20,384 bases of DNA, taken from positions 1 through 20,384 of the forward strand of contig DATEOW010000200.1 in NCBI GenBank assembly GCA_035273665.1. The letters are read 5' to 3'. The notes beneath the pieces were generated by a model. The model searched no databases and was not told the DNA's origin. It saw only the letters and a list, made by a program, of their open reading frames with translations. This DNA is from DATEEW01 sp035273665 (GTDB lineage: Bacteria > Pseudomonadota > Gammaproteobacteria > Burkholderiales > SG8-39). The translations under genes were made by a program, and so were the position numbers. Position 1 is the stretch's first letter, and each line of letters opens with the position of its first letter. Shown one piece after another: positions 13,853 through 20,384 of the stretch.

Positions 13853-14707
13853 ATGAAGACCAGCCGATCGCTTTTCGTCGAGTGTCGTGGCCTCCTGCAT
13901 CACGTGCGCGAATGGGGCGACGCCGGCGCACCCAAGCTTTTCTTGCTTCATGGTTGGATGGATGCTTCGGCTTCCTTTCAGTTCCTGGTGGATTCGCTGA
14001 AACGCGATTGGCATGTGCTCGCGCCAGATTGGCGAGGGTTTGGCCTTAGCCAATGGAGCGGCGCGGACAGTTACTGGATTCCTGACTACTTAGGCGATCT
14101 GGATCTGCTCCTGAAACACTATGAGCCCGATGCACCGGTGCGCCTCGTCGGACATAGCATGGGCGGCAACATGGCCTGCATGTATGCGGGGATCCGGCCG
14201 GCGCGCGTGAGCCATTTGGTCAACCTCGAAGGTTTGGGATTGCGAAGCGGAACGCCGCAAGAGGCGCCGGAACGCTATGCGCGGTGGATGGACCAACTGG
14301 CGACCGCCCCAGAGTTTCGTTCTTATGCCGACTATGCCGATCTTGCGCGGCGCATTCAATCCGACAACCCCGGTTTGAGCGATGAACGCGCGCTGTTCCT
14401 CGCCGAGCACTGGGGACATGAAGATGCGCAAGGCGTACGCATGCGCAGCGATCCTTCGCATAAGCGGGCCAATCCCATTCCATACCGGCTCGAAGAAATG
14501 AAGGCGTGCTGGTCGCGTATTCAAGCGTCGGTGCTATGGATCGAGGGTAATCGTTCGAACATCCGCGAGCGCTTAGGGATCGAAGGCGTGCAGGAACGTC
14601 GAGATTGCTTTCCGCAAGCGCGTATTCATCTTCTCGATGCGGGTCACATGCTTCATCTTGATCAACCGGAACAGCTTGCGCAATTGATCGAGGAATTCCT
14701 GCCCTGA
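13853..14707 (+). CDS. Alpha/beta hydrolase fold protein
   Basis: A 284-residue soluble protein. ATG 13853 is preferred to the in-frame TTG two codons earlier. The alpha/beta hydrolase marks are the oxyanion loop LLHGWMDASASF (31-42), VLAPDWRGFGLS (55-66), and the nucleophile elbow GHSMGG with Ser102. The late His sits in LDAGHMLHLDQPEQL, followed by LAQLIEEFLP. The acid of the triad, usually an Asp after the strand before the His, is not obvious: the matching loop reads WIEGNRSN. Another residue may serve, or activity may differ. The family covers esterases, lipases and C-C hydrolases, so no substrate can be named. It precedes the PHP-domain gene by 53 bases, but its function seems unrelated to the downstream RNA and chromosome genes. 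Confidence 0.88.
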   Translation: MKTSRSLFVECRGLLHHVREWGDAGAPKLFLLHGWMDASASFQFLVDSLKRDWHVLAPDWRGFGLSQWSGADSYWIPDYLGDLDLLLKHYEPDAPVRLVGHSMGGNMACMYAGIRPARVSHLVNLEGLGLRSGTPQEAPERYARWMDQLATAPEFRSYADYADLARRIQSDNPGLSDERALFLAEHWGHEDAQGVRMRSDPSHKRANPIPYRLEEMKACWSRIQASVLWIEGNRSNIRERLGIEGVQERRDCFPQARIHLLDAGHMLHLDQPEQLAQLIEEFLP

Positions 14708-14760
14708 GATTGGGAGTGTGACATGCTAAAATCGCATGCTTCGCGCTCGATATCTTCTCG

Positions 14761-15603
14761 TTGAAAGCAACCCTCAATTACGATTTGCATTGCCATTCCA
14801 CCGGTTCGGACGGTTTGCTTTCGCCTGCCAACCTTGTGCGTCGTGCGGTGGAGAAGGGGGTAGATGTATTGGCACTGACCGATCACGATAACCTCGGCGG
14901 TCTGGCGGAAGCCGCTGCAACGGCAGCGGAGCACGGTTTGGCTTTCGTTCCCGGGGTCGAGATTTCCACTTCTTGGAACGACATCACCATTCACATCGTC
15001 GGTTTAGGGATCGACGTCGGGAATCAAACGCTCGTGCAAGGGTTGGCAGGTGTGCGCAGCAGTCGCGGGTCCCGTGCCGAACGGATCGCGGCCGGTCTGG
15101 GCGAAGCCGGCGTGCCGAACGCATTGGAAGGCGCCATGGCCTTTTGCGAAAATCCCTCGCTGATTAGCCGTACCCATTTCGCGCGCTACCTTGTCTCCAT
15201 CGGTTATGCCAGCGATGTGAAGTCGGTGTTTCAGCACTACCTAACGCCCGGTAAGCCCGGTTATGTCGCGCACGATTGGGCAAGCATCGCAGAAGCGGTG
15301 CGGTGGATACGTGCCGCTGACGGACAGGCTGTTGTGGCACATCCAGGCCGCTATAAATTGAACCCGTTGGAAATGAAAAGGCTTTTGAGCGAATTCAAGG
15401 ATGCGGGCGGCGCTGGCATCGAAGTCATTACGGGAAGCCATTCGCCGGAGCAATACGGCGAATATGCACTGCGTGCGCGGGAGTTCGGTTTTCTCGCTTC
15501 GCGCGGTTCCGATTTTCACGGCCCGGGCGAAACGCGCCTCGACTTAGGGCAATTGCCGCCGCTGCCTGCGGATTTGCGCCCGATCTGGCATCAGGGTCTC
15601 TGA
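14761..15603 (+). CDS. rnm: PHP-domain phosphoesterase, RNase AM/YciV (TrpH) family
   Basis: A 280-residue metal-dependent PHP phosphoesterase. Metal-binding marks are DLHCHSTGSDG (8-18), LTDHDN (39-44), PGVEIS with E67, HIVGLGI with H78, then VVAHPGRY and SDFHGPGE. Family members (E. coli YciV, now RNase AM) trim 5' ends of rRNA precursors and hydrolyse 3',5'-nucleoside bisphosphate (pAp). The yciO gene next door supports this identity. The start is TTG at 14761: between the in-frame stop at 14719 and this codon there is no ATG, GTG or TTG, and the family N-terminus begins only a few residues later. The ribosome binding site is poor, so the exact start is less sure than the function. Confidence 0.9.
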   Translation: MKATLNYDLHCHSTGSDGLLSPANLVRRAVEKGVDVLALTDHDNLGGLAEAAATAAEHGLAFVPGVEISTSWNDITIHIVGLGIDVGNQTLVQGLAGVRSSRGSRAERIAAGLGEAGVPNALEGAMAFCENPSLISRTHFARYLVSIGYASDVKSVFQHYLTPGKPGYVAHDWASIAEAVRWIRAADGQAVVAHPGRYKLNPLEMKRLLSEFKDAGGAGIEVITGSHSPEQYGEYALRAREFGFLASRGSDFHGPGETRLDLGQLPPLPADLRPIWHQGL

Positions 15604-15637
15604 TAAACAGCCGATCCTGCGCCGCCGCCTAGACGAC

Positions 15638-16261
15638 ATGTCGCAATATTTTGAAGTCCATCCTACTCACCCACAACAGCGCTTGCTGTCGCAAGCGGCG
15701 GAGATCGTTCGCGACGGCGGCGTGATCGCCTATCCGACCGATTCATGCTACGCGCTCGGTTGCCACATCGGCGACAAAGACGCGATGGCGAAATTGCGGC
15801 GCATTCGGGGCCTCGATGAACGCCACCATTTCACACTGATGTGCCGTGATCTATCGGAATTGGCGGCATTTGCGCGAACCGATAATGCGCAATACCGCTT
15901 ACTGAAAAAGCTGACCCCCGGGCCTTACACCTTCATTCTCGAGGGTACGCGTGAATTGCCTCGACGCATTCTTCATCCGCGCCGCAAGACGATCGGCGTA
16001 CGCATTCCGGATCATCCGATCGTACAAGGGCTGATGCGCGAGCTGGATGAACCATTGTTGTCCACGACGCTCATCCTTCCCGAGCAAGAAGGCCCCATTG
16101 AAGACCCGCAGGTCATTCGACGCCTGCTTGAGCACGAGCTCGATCTCATCATCGATGCGGGACCTTGCGGCGCCCACATGACCACCGTGGTCGACTTGAC
16201 GGGCAACGCCGTGGAAATCGTTCGGGAAGGCAAGGGCGCCATTGCGCCGTTGGCGCACTGA
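15638..16261 (+). CDS. yciO: YciO, Sua5/YrdC-family protein
   Basis: A 207-residue YrdC-domain protein, nearly the length of E. coli YciO and alike from end to end: MSQYFEVHPTHPQQRLLSQA at the start, GGVIAYPTDSCYALGCHIGD (24-43), HHFTLMCRDLSEL, TPGPYTFILEGTRELPRRI, KTIGVRIPDHP, EPLLSTTLILP and the C-terminal TTVVDLTG with VREGKG. The YrdC fold binds ATP and L-threonine and in TsaC/Sua5 makes threonylcarbamoyl-AMP for the tRNA modification t6A. YciO proteins are paralogues with reported much weaker activity, so the physiological role is open. It lies 34 bases after the RNase AM-like gene and 149 bases before trpS. Confidence 0.94.
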   Translation: MSQYFEVHPTHPQQRLLSQAAEIVRDGGVIAYPTDSCYALGCHIGDKDAMAKLRRIRGLDERHHFTLMCRDLSELAAFARTDNAQYRLLKKLTPGPYTFILEGTRELPRRILHPRRKTIGVRIPDHPIVQGLMRELDEPLLSTTLILPEQEGPIEDPQVIRRLLEHELDLIIDAGPCGAHMTTVVDLTGNAVEIVREGKGAIAPLAH

Positions 16262-16294
16262 AACCCCTCGCATTTCAATGTCGCGGAGCTGCTC

Positions 16295-16303
16295 TGTTAG
16301 AAT
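16295..16303 (+). promoter_or_regulatory. Extended -10 promoter element upstream of trpS
   Basis: TGTTAGAAT fits the extended -10 pattern TGnTATAAT with five of six matches in the hexamer. It lies in the only sizeable gap of the right-hand gene block and would give a leader of about 100 bases before trpS. The -35 is poor, as often with extended -10 promoters. Confidence 0.5.
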
Positions 16304-16410
16304 GGCCGCCGTCCGATAAAAAGATCGACCACCGGTTGTCTATGTCCTACTTCGGTCAATGCGAAAGCACCGGCACGTCGACAATGCGAACTCAAGGAAT
16401 TCAATAAGCT

Positions 16411-17613
16411 ATGTACGCGGAGCGCGTTGTCTCCGGAATGCGGCCTACCGGCAGCCTCCATCTTGGCCACTATCATGGCGCCTTAAAAAACTGGGTCCGA
16501 CTGCAGAGCGAATATCCCTGCCTGTATTTCGTTGCCGATTGGCATGCACTGACCACCCATTACGACACGCCCGAAGTAATCGAAGAGAATGTGTGGGAAA
16601 TGGTGATCGACTGGCTCGCCGCCGGGGTCGATCCCGCTCAGGCCACTCTCTTCATTCAATCGCGCGTGCCCGAGCATGCGGAATTGCATACCTTGCTCTC
16701 GATGATCACACCGCTCGGTTGGCTCGAACGCGTGCCGACTTATAAGGATCAGCAGGAAAAACTCGCCGAGAAAGATCTGTCGACCTACGGTTTTCTTGGC
16801 TATCCGCTGCTGCAAAGTGCGGACGTACTGATTTATCGCGCGCAATACGTACCTGTCGGTGAAGATCAAGTGCCGCACATCGAACTCACGCGCGAAATCG
16901 CGCGGCGGTTCAATCATGTTTTCGGTCGTGAAGCGGGCTTCGAGGAAAAAGCGCTCGATGCGGTAAAAAAACTCGGCAGCCGCAAAGCGAAGCTCTACCG
17001 CGAATTGCGTACACGCTACCAGGAGCAGGGCGACGAGGGTGCGCTTGAGTCGGCGAAGGCCGTATTAGATGAAGCGCAGAATCTATCTGTCGGCGATCGC
17101 GAGCGCCTCTTTGGTTACCTCGAAGGCGGCGGCCGCATGATCCTGGTCGAACCCGAAGCGCTGCTCACTACCGCTTCAAAGCTGCCTGGCCTCGATGGCG
17201 ACAAAATGTCGAAGTCCTATGGCAACACCATTGGCCTGCGAGAGGATGCCGAATCGGTCACCAAAAAAATCCGCACCATGCCTACCGATCCCGCACGCGT
17301 GAAACGTAGCGATCCGGGCGAGCCGACTAAATGTCCGGTATGGCAATTCCACTTGGTGTACTCGGACGACAACACGCAGCAATGGGTGCAACAGGGTTGC
17401 CGGACGGCGGGCATCGGTTGCCTTGAGTGCAAGCAGCCGGTCATCGACAAGGTCTTGGCGGAACAGGCGCCGATGCGGGAGCGCGCGCAACGTTATTTGG
17501 ACGACCCTTCGTTGGTGCGCAATATCATTGCGGACGGCTGTGACAATGCGCGCGAAATGGCGCGCGAGACAATGCGCGAGGTGCGCGAAGCGATGGGACT
17601 GGATTACACATGA
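16411..17613 (+). CDS. trpS: Tryptophanyl-tRNA synthetase
   Basis: A 400-residue class I aminoacyl-tRNA synthetase that charges tRNA-Trp. The HIGH motif is LHLGH (16-20) in GMRPTGSLHLGHYHGAL; the KMSKS motif is exact at residues 265-269 (GDKMSKSYGN). Other family blocks are YFVADWHALTTHY, SMITPLGWLERVPTYKDQ, YPLLQSADVLIYRAQYVPVGEDQ and MPTDPARVKRSDPGEP. It is longer than the 330-residue E. coli enzyme because of an insert at about 180-245 (SRKAKLYRELRTRYQEQGDE onward) found in many betaproteobacterial TrpS proteins. The ribosome binding site AAGGA is at 16394-16398. Its stop overlaps the scpA start (ATGA), so translation of the two is coupled. Confidence 0.97.
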   Translation: MYAERVVSGMRPTGSLHLGHYHGALKNWVRLQSEYPCLYFVADWHALTTHYDTPEVIEENVWEMVIDWLAAGVDPAQATLFIQSRVPEHAELHTLLSMITPLGWLERVPTYKDQQEKLAEKDLSTYGFLGYPLLQSADVLIYRAQYVPVGEDQVPHIELTREIARRFNHVFGREAGFEEKALDAVKKLGSRKAKLYRELRTRYQEQGDEGALESAKAVLDEAQNLSVGDRERLFGYLEGGGRMILVEPEALLTTASKLPGLDGDKMSKSYGNTIGLREDAESVTKKIRTMPTDPARVKRSDPGEPTKCPVWQFHLVYSDDNTQQWVQQGCRTAGIGCLECKQPVIDKVLAEQAPMRERAQRYLDDPSLVRNIIADGCDNAREMARETMREVREAMGLDYT

Positions 17614-18443
17614 GCACCGAAGCGGAATTGCAATTGGTCGCGCCCCATCCGGTGGCGAAGATACGCGGCGAGCCGCTGCTGGCGATGCCGACCGACCTTT
17701 ATATCCCGCCGGATGCGCTGGAAGTCATTCTTGATAACTTCGAGGGACCGCTGGATCTATTGCTTTATCTGATCCGCAAAGCGAACGTCGATATTCTCGA
17801 CATCCCCATGGCAAAGCTCACTGCACAATATCTCCAGTATGTCGAAGCGATGCGGCGCACGAATCTCGAGCTGGCTGCCGAATATCTCGTCATGGCGGCG
17901 ATTCTGATCGAAATCAAATCGCGCATGCTTCTGCCGCACTTGAAGGAAGTCGAGGACGATAGCGGCCTCGATCCACGGGCGGAACTCGTGCGCCGTCTGC
18001 TTGAGTACGAACAAATAAAGCTTGCGGCACAACGCATCAATGCGCTGCCACAGCATGGGCGCGACTTCTTTTCGGTCGAAGTTTGGATCGAGCAGACACT
18101 CGTGAAACGCCTTCCGCAAGTGCATGTTCAAGACCTTGAAAACGCCTGGCGGCATTTACTGACCCAGGCACGGGTCAGGCAGCATCATAAAATCCGCAAA
18201 GACGAACTGTCGGTGCGCGAATACATGTCGCTCATTTTGCGCAAACTCGGCGAAGGCGTGTTCCATGAGTTCACGACACTCTTCGACCCATGGAAAGGCG
18301 TGCCCGTCCTGGTCGTTAGCTTCCTAGCCGTTCTTGAGCTGGCACGGGAAAGCCTGATCGAGATCACGCAGGCGGAGCCGTTCGCGCCCATTTATGTGAA
18401 ACTCGCCGGACTTGAATTGAGCGGCGATGCCGAGAATTTGTAG
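17610..18443 (+). CDS. scpA: ScpA, segregation and condensation protein A (kleisin)
   Basis: A 277-residue kleisin of the bacterial SMC-ScpAB condensin. After a loose N-terminal stretch of about 38 residues the family signature appears: LDNFEGPLDLLLYLIRKANVDILDIPMAKLTAQYLQYV (42-79), then AAEYLVMAAILIEIKSRMLLP, and at the C-terminus a winged-helix end with VVSFLAVLELARESLIEITQ. ScpA bridges the SMC heads and binds ScpB, compacting and segregating the nucleoid. The start overlaps trpS by 4 bp (ATGA), and scpB begins 15 bases downstream. The trpS-scpA-scpB-rluB order is common in Proteobacteria. Confidence 0.96.
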   Translation: MSTEAELQLVAPHPVAKIRGEPLLAMPTDLYIPPDALEVILDNFEGPLDLLLYLIRKANVDILDIPMAKLTAQYLQYVEAMRRTNLELAAEYLVMAAILIEIKSRMLLPHLKEVEDDSGLDPRAELVRRLLEYEQIKLAAQRINALPQHGRDFFSVEVWIEQTLVKRLPQVHVQDLENAWRHLLTQARVRQHHKIRKDELSVREYMSLILRKLGEGVFHEFTTLFDPWKGVPVLVVSFLAVLELARESLIEITQAEPFAPIYVKLAGLELSGDAENL

Positions 18444-18458
18444 GATCAGGAAACCACG

Positions 18459-19199
18459 ATGCTGAACCCCGCCGATGTCAAAACTATCCTCGAGACCGCA
18501 CTGCTCGCCAGTCAGGAGCCGATGCCCATCGGCAATCTGCGGCGGCTGTTCGACGAAGAGATCAGCGTCGATACGATTCGGTGCCTGCTTGATGAACTGC
18601 GCGAGCAGTGGGCCGAGCGCGGCGTAGAGCTGGTGAATCTCGCCAGTGGATGGCGATTCCAGACTCGACCCGAAATGCAGCGCTATCTGGACCGCGTAAG
18701 CGGCGAAAAAGCGCCGCGTTATTCGCGCGCCGTAATGGAAACACTCGCAATCATCGCCTACCGCCAACCCGTTACGCGTGGCGACATTGAAGACATTCGA
18801 GGCGTGACCGTTTCGGCGAACATTGTCAAAACACTTGAAGAGCGGGGCTGGATCGACGTCGTCGGCCATCGCGATACGCCGGGCAAACCCGCGCTTTACG
18901 CGACCACCAAAGCTTTCCTGGACGATCTGGGATTGCGCTCTTTGCAGGAGTTGCCGCCCCTTGAAGAAATCAGCCAAAGCATCGACTCCGACACGCCGGT
19001 CTTCGCGCCCGCGGCCAGTGAGTTCCAAGAACCCCAGCCCACCGGCGAACCCGCCGAAATCACGACCGGCGAAAGCGGGACCCTCGATATCGAAGAAACC
19101 GAAAGCGGCGAAAGCCAAGTCGCCGCTACGGCGCCCGACCGGGACGCCATCGGCGACGAGGACGAGCCCGCCATCCGCCAGGCCGCCACGGCCCACTAA
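18459..19199 (+). CDS. scpB: ScpB, segregation and condensation protein B, with acidic C-terminal tail
   Basis: A 246-residue ScpB. Two winged-helix domains span about residues 1-175: VKTILETALLASQEPMPIGNLRRLF, WRFQTRPEMQRYLDRV, then the conserved SRAVMETLAIIAYRQPVTRGDIEDIRGV, NIVKTLEERGWIDVVGHRDTPGKPALYATTKAFLDDLGL and LPPLEE. It forms a dimer that binds ScpA in the SMC complex. From about residue 180 the protein continues as an acidic, low-complexity tail rich in Glu, Asp, Ala, Pro and Ser, probably disordered. The last 60 codons (187-246) are also open in the rluB frame, where they encode a basic stretch. Start ATG 18459 is 15 bases after scpA. The tail is not needed for the known fold. 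Confidence 0.95.
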   Translation: MLNPADVKTILETALLASQEPMPIGNLRRLFDEEISVDTIRCLLDELREQWAERGVELVNLASGWRFQTRPEMQRYLDRVSGEKAPRYSRAVMETLAIIAYRQPVTRGDIEDIRGVTVSANIVKTLEERGWIDVVGHRDTPGKPALYATTKAFLDDLGLRSLQELPPLEEISQSIDSDTPVFAPAASEFQEPQPTGEPAEITTGESGTLDIEETESGESQVAATAPDRDAIGDEDEPAIRQAATAH

Positions 19200-19965
19200 G
19201 CACAACGCCCCGACGCCCGAAGGTACCGGGGAGAAACTACAAAAGGTATTGGCGCAGCTGGGGCTTGGCTCCCGACGTGACATGGAGCGGTGGATCGCCG
19301 ATGGGCAGGTGCACGTCAATAGCCGGCTCGCGCATCTGGGTCAGCGCGTAACGCCCGAAGATCGGGTGAAGGTCCGTGGACGATTGGTGCGCTTGCGCTT
19401 CGAAGACGATGCGCCGCGTGTGCTGCTGTATCACAAGCCGGCCGGTGAAATCGTTTCCATGGACGACCCCCAGGGCCGGCCTACGGTGTTCGACAATCTC
19501 CCCCGGCTGCGGGGTGGCCGCTGGATCGCCGTAGGACGGCTCGATTTCAATACCGGCGGCTTGCTGATCCTCACCACCTCCGGGGAGTTGGCTGCGAGAT
19601 TGATGCACCCTCGGTACGAGATCGAGCGCGAATACGCGGTGCGCATCGCCGGCGAGCTTACGCAAGAGCAGGTCGAGCGCCTGCATAACGGCATTGAGCT
19701 GGACGATGGCGTGGCGCGCTTCGATCAAGTCACCGACGAGGGCGGCCGCGGACTCAACCATTGGTATCGTGTCATTCTTCGCGAAGGTAGAAACCGCGAG
19801 GTCCGGCGAATCTTCGAAGCCTTGGATTTAACGGTCAGTCGTTTGATCCGTGTGCGTTTCGGTCCCATCGAACTGTCGCCTCGTCTGAAGCGCGGCATGT
19901 CCCGAGAGCTCTCACCCGTCGAGGTGCGCCAGCTACTCACCGCACTGGAAACGCCGGCCAGCTAA
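19018..19965 (+). CDS. rluB: RluB-type 23S rRNA pseudouridine synthase with basic N-terminal extension
   Basis: A predicted 315-residue enzyme of the RsuA/RluB family, which isomerises a uridine near the peptidyl-transferase centre of 23S rRNA (position 2605 in E. coli numbering). The S4 RNA-binding domain starts at EKLQKVLAQLGLGSRR (residue 72 onward). The catalytic domain has YHKPAGEIVS, the active-site motif GRLDFNTGGLL with Asp176, LMHPRYEIEREYAV and the late REGRNREVRRIFEALDL. No ATG, GTG or TTG occurs in frame between GTG 19018 and the S4 domain, so the start must lie within scpB. I chose GTG 19018 as nearest; TTG 18823 is also in frame. The first 70 residues are rich in Lys, Arg, Pro, Ser and Ala, as in other RluB extensions. 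The start is the least certain part. Confidence 0.85.
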   Translation: MSSKNPSPPANPPKSRPAKAGPSISKKPKAAKAKSPLRRPTGTPSATRTSPPSARPPRPTKHNAPTPEGTGEKLQKVLAQLGLGSRRDMERWIADGQVHVNSRLAHLGQRVTPEDRVKVRGRLVRLRFEDDAPRVLLYHKPAGEIVSMDDPQGRPTVFDNLPRLRGGRWIAVGRLDFNTGGLLILTTSGELAARLMHPRYEIEREYAVRIAGELTQEQVERLHNGIELDDGVARFDQVTDEGGRGLNHWYRVILREGRNREVRRIFEALDLTVSRLIRVRFGPIELSPRLKRGMSRELSPVEVRQLLTALETPAS

Positions 19966-19987
19966 GCCTCGGCCAAGCGCTATCCCG

Positions 19988-20016
19988 TTGTCCCAAGGGG
20001 GCTTGTCTGCTAAACT
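19988..20016 (+). promoter_or_regulatory. Promoter of the rimP operon
   Basis: TTGTCC (19988-19993) and TAAACT (20011-20016) are exactly 17 bases apart, and TGC before the -10 gives an extended -10. It begins 23 bases after the rluB stop and would give a leader of roughly 95 bases before rimP. Confidence 0.65.
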
Positions 20017-20032
20017 CCTGCCGCTTTGGAAG

Positions 20033-20092
20033 AGCCCGTCCAGGCGGTTGAGGCGGCGGGCTTTGGCAAGATGGGCTTCGAGCCCATTTTTT
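20033..20092 (+). terminator. rimP leader: hairpin plus premature terminator (likely attenuator)
   Basis: Two hairpins precede rimP. The first pairs AGCCCG (20033-20038) with CGGGCT (20057-20062). The second, ATGGGCT (20071-20077) with AGCCCAT (20081-20087), has a TCG loop and runs into TTTTTT, a full intrinsic terminator 25 bases before the rimP ATG and downstream of its promoter. The AGCCC of the first hairpin can also pair with the GGGCT of the terminator, giving a competing antiterminator form. Leaders with a terminator before rimP are known in Gammaproteobacteria; the same idea here is inference. Confidence 0.75.
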
Positions 20093-20117
20093 GTTTGTGT
20101 TGCGGGAATAGCGGTTC

Positions 20118-20384
20118 ATGGCGAGCGTCGAACAAGTGCTGGAGACGACCATCGGCGGCCTGGGTTATGAACTCGTGGATTTCGAGTTCGGGCGCGGGCG
20201 TTTCATGCGCGTGTTCATCGATCACCCGGCCGCAAAAGGCGGCCATATCAAGGTGGAAGATTGTGAGTTGGTAACGCGTCAGCTGCAGCGCGTGTTACCC
20301 GTGGAAGGCATCGAGTACGAGCGGCTGGAAGTTTCCTCGCCCGGCCTGGATCGCGTGTTGAAGAAGCCGGCCGATTTTCGCCGC
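20118..20384 (+). CDS. rimP: RimP, ribosome maturation factor, N-terminal part (runs off the window)
   Basis: The first 89 codons are present; the gene continues past the end. From ATG 20118 the protein reads MASVEQVLETTIGGLGYELVDFEF, then RFMRVFIDHPA, GHIKVEDCELVTRQLQRVL and YERLEVSSPGLDRVLKKPADF. This is the conserved RimP N-terminal domain, with the SSPGLDRVL signature. RimP helps assemble the 30S subunit. It normally heads the rimP-nusA-infB operon, so nusA and infB are expected beyond the window. Its own promoter and a leader with a terminator hairpin lie just upstream, suggesting control by read-through. Confidence 0.95.
   Translation, partial: MASVEQVLETTIGGLGYELVDFEFGRGRFMRVFIDHPAAKGGHIKVEDCELVTRQLQRVLPVEGIEYERLEVSSPGLDRVLKKPADFRR

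Noticed and set aside
16342..16407. A 21-codon open frame ending three bases before trpS, a possible leader peptide
   Set aside because: It contains no Trp codon, no terminator/antiterminator hairpin is visible, and its own ribosome binding site is lacking.
18324..19319. A 331-codon open frame on the minus strand opposite scpA, scpB and rluB
   Set aside because: It mirrors three firmly identified genes and its product is Gly/Phe/Ala-rich low complexity, as expected from antisense of GC-rich codons.

Overview
The window is chromosomal, GC-rich, densely packed proteobacterial DNA. A DUF3460 protein, a long TrpS, an OmpR/EnvZ pair of the RisA/RisS kind and small DUF3309 and BON proteins together point to a Betaproteobacterium, possibly a Nitrosomonadales- or Burkholderiales-type organism. 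This is inferred from protein resemblance recalled from memory, not from a search. I see no rRNA, tRNA, CRISPR array, insertion sequence or prophage, and no gene-free stretch longer than 300 bases.

Layout. (1) 1-1029, minus: ompR followed by the start of an envZ-like sensor kinase. (2) 1253-1969, plus: two small exported, charge- and Gln-rich proteins, ending at a bidirectional terminator shared with a convergent BON-domain lipoprotein (2041-2313, minus). (3) 2427-8395, minus: a compact SOS mutagenesis operon, in transcription order a small SANT/Myb-like protein, lexA, imuA, imuB and dnaE2. Junctions are 4-bp overlaps or short gaps (imuA/imuB overlap by 62 bp). One promoter with a good LexA box over its -10 element drives it. 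(4) 8563-9736: a tiny DUF3309 membrane protein (minus), and a DUF3460 protein coupled to a TPR lipoprotein (plus). (5) 9747-13658, minus: a 7Fe ferredoxin (fdxA) and an 1176-residue flavoprotein that joins a GltD/NfnB-like half to a PyrK/NfnA-like half. (6) 13853-19965, plus: an alpha/beta hydrolase, then a PHP-domain RNase AM-like protein, yciO, trpS, scpA, scpB and rluB. This resembles the conserved yciV-yciO-rluB neighbourhood. (7) 19988-20384, plus: a promoter, a leader with a terminator hairpin, and the start of rimP.

How the genes work together. The lexA block is a self-contained DNA-damage response: the LexA repressor controls the ImuA-ImuB-DnaE2 translesion mutasome and, by position, an uncharacterised first gene. 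The ferredoxin and fused oxidoreductase look like one redox module, possibly related to electron-bifurcating NADH-dependent ferredoxin:NADP+ oxidoreductase (Nfn). The right-hand block serves translation, RNA modification and processing, and chromosome condensation (ScpAB).

Points of most interest are the Nfn-like fusion beside FdxA; an ImuB that lacks much of the usual N-terminal region, with traces of a frameshift and deletion; an overlap of about 182 bp in which scpB encodes an acidic tail and rluB, in another frame, a basic one; the SOS-controlled unknown first gene; and a rimP leader with competing hairpins.
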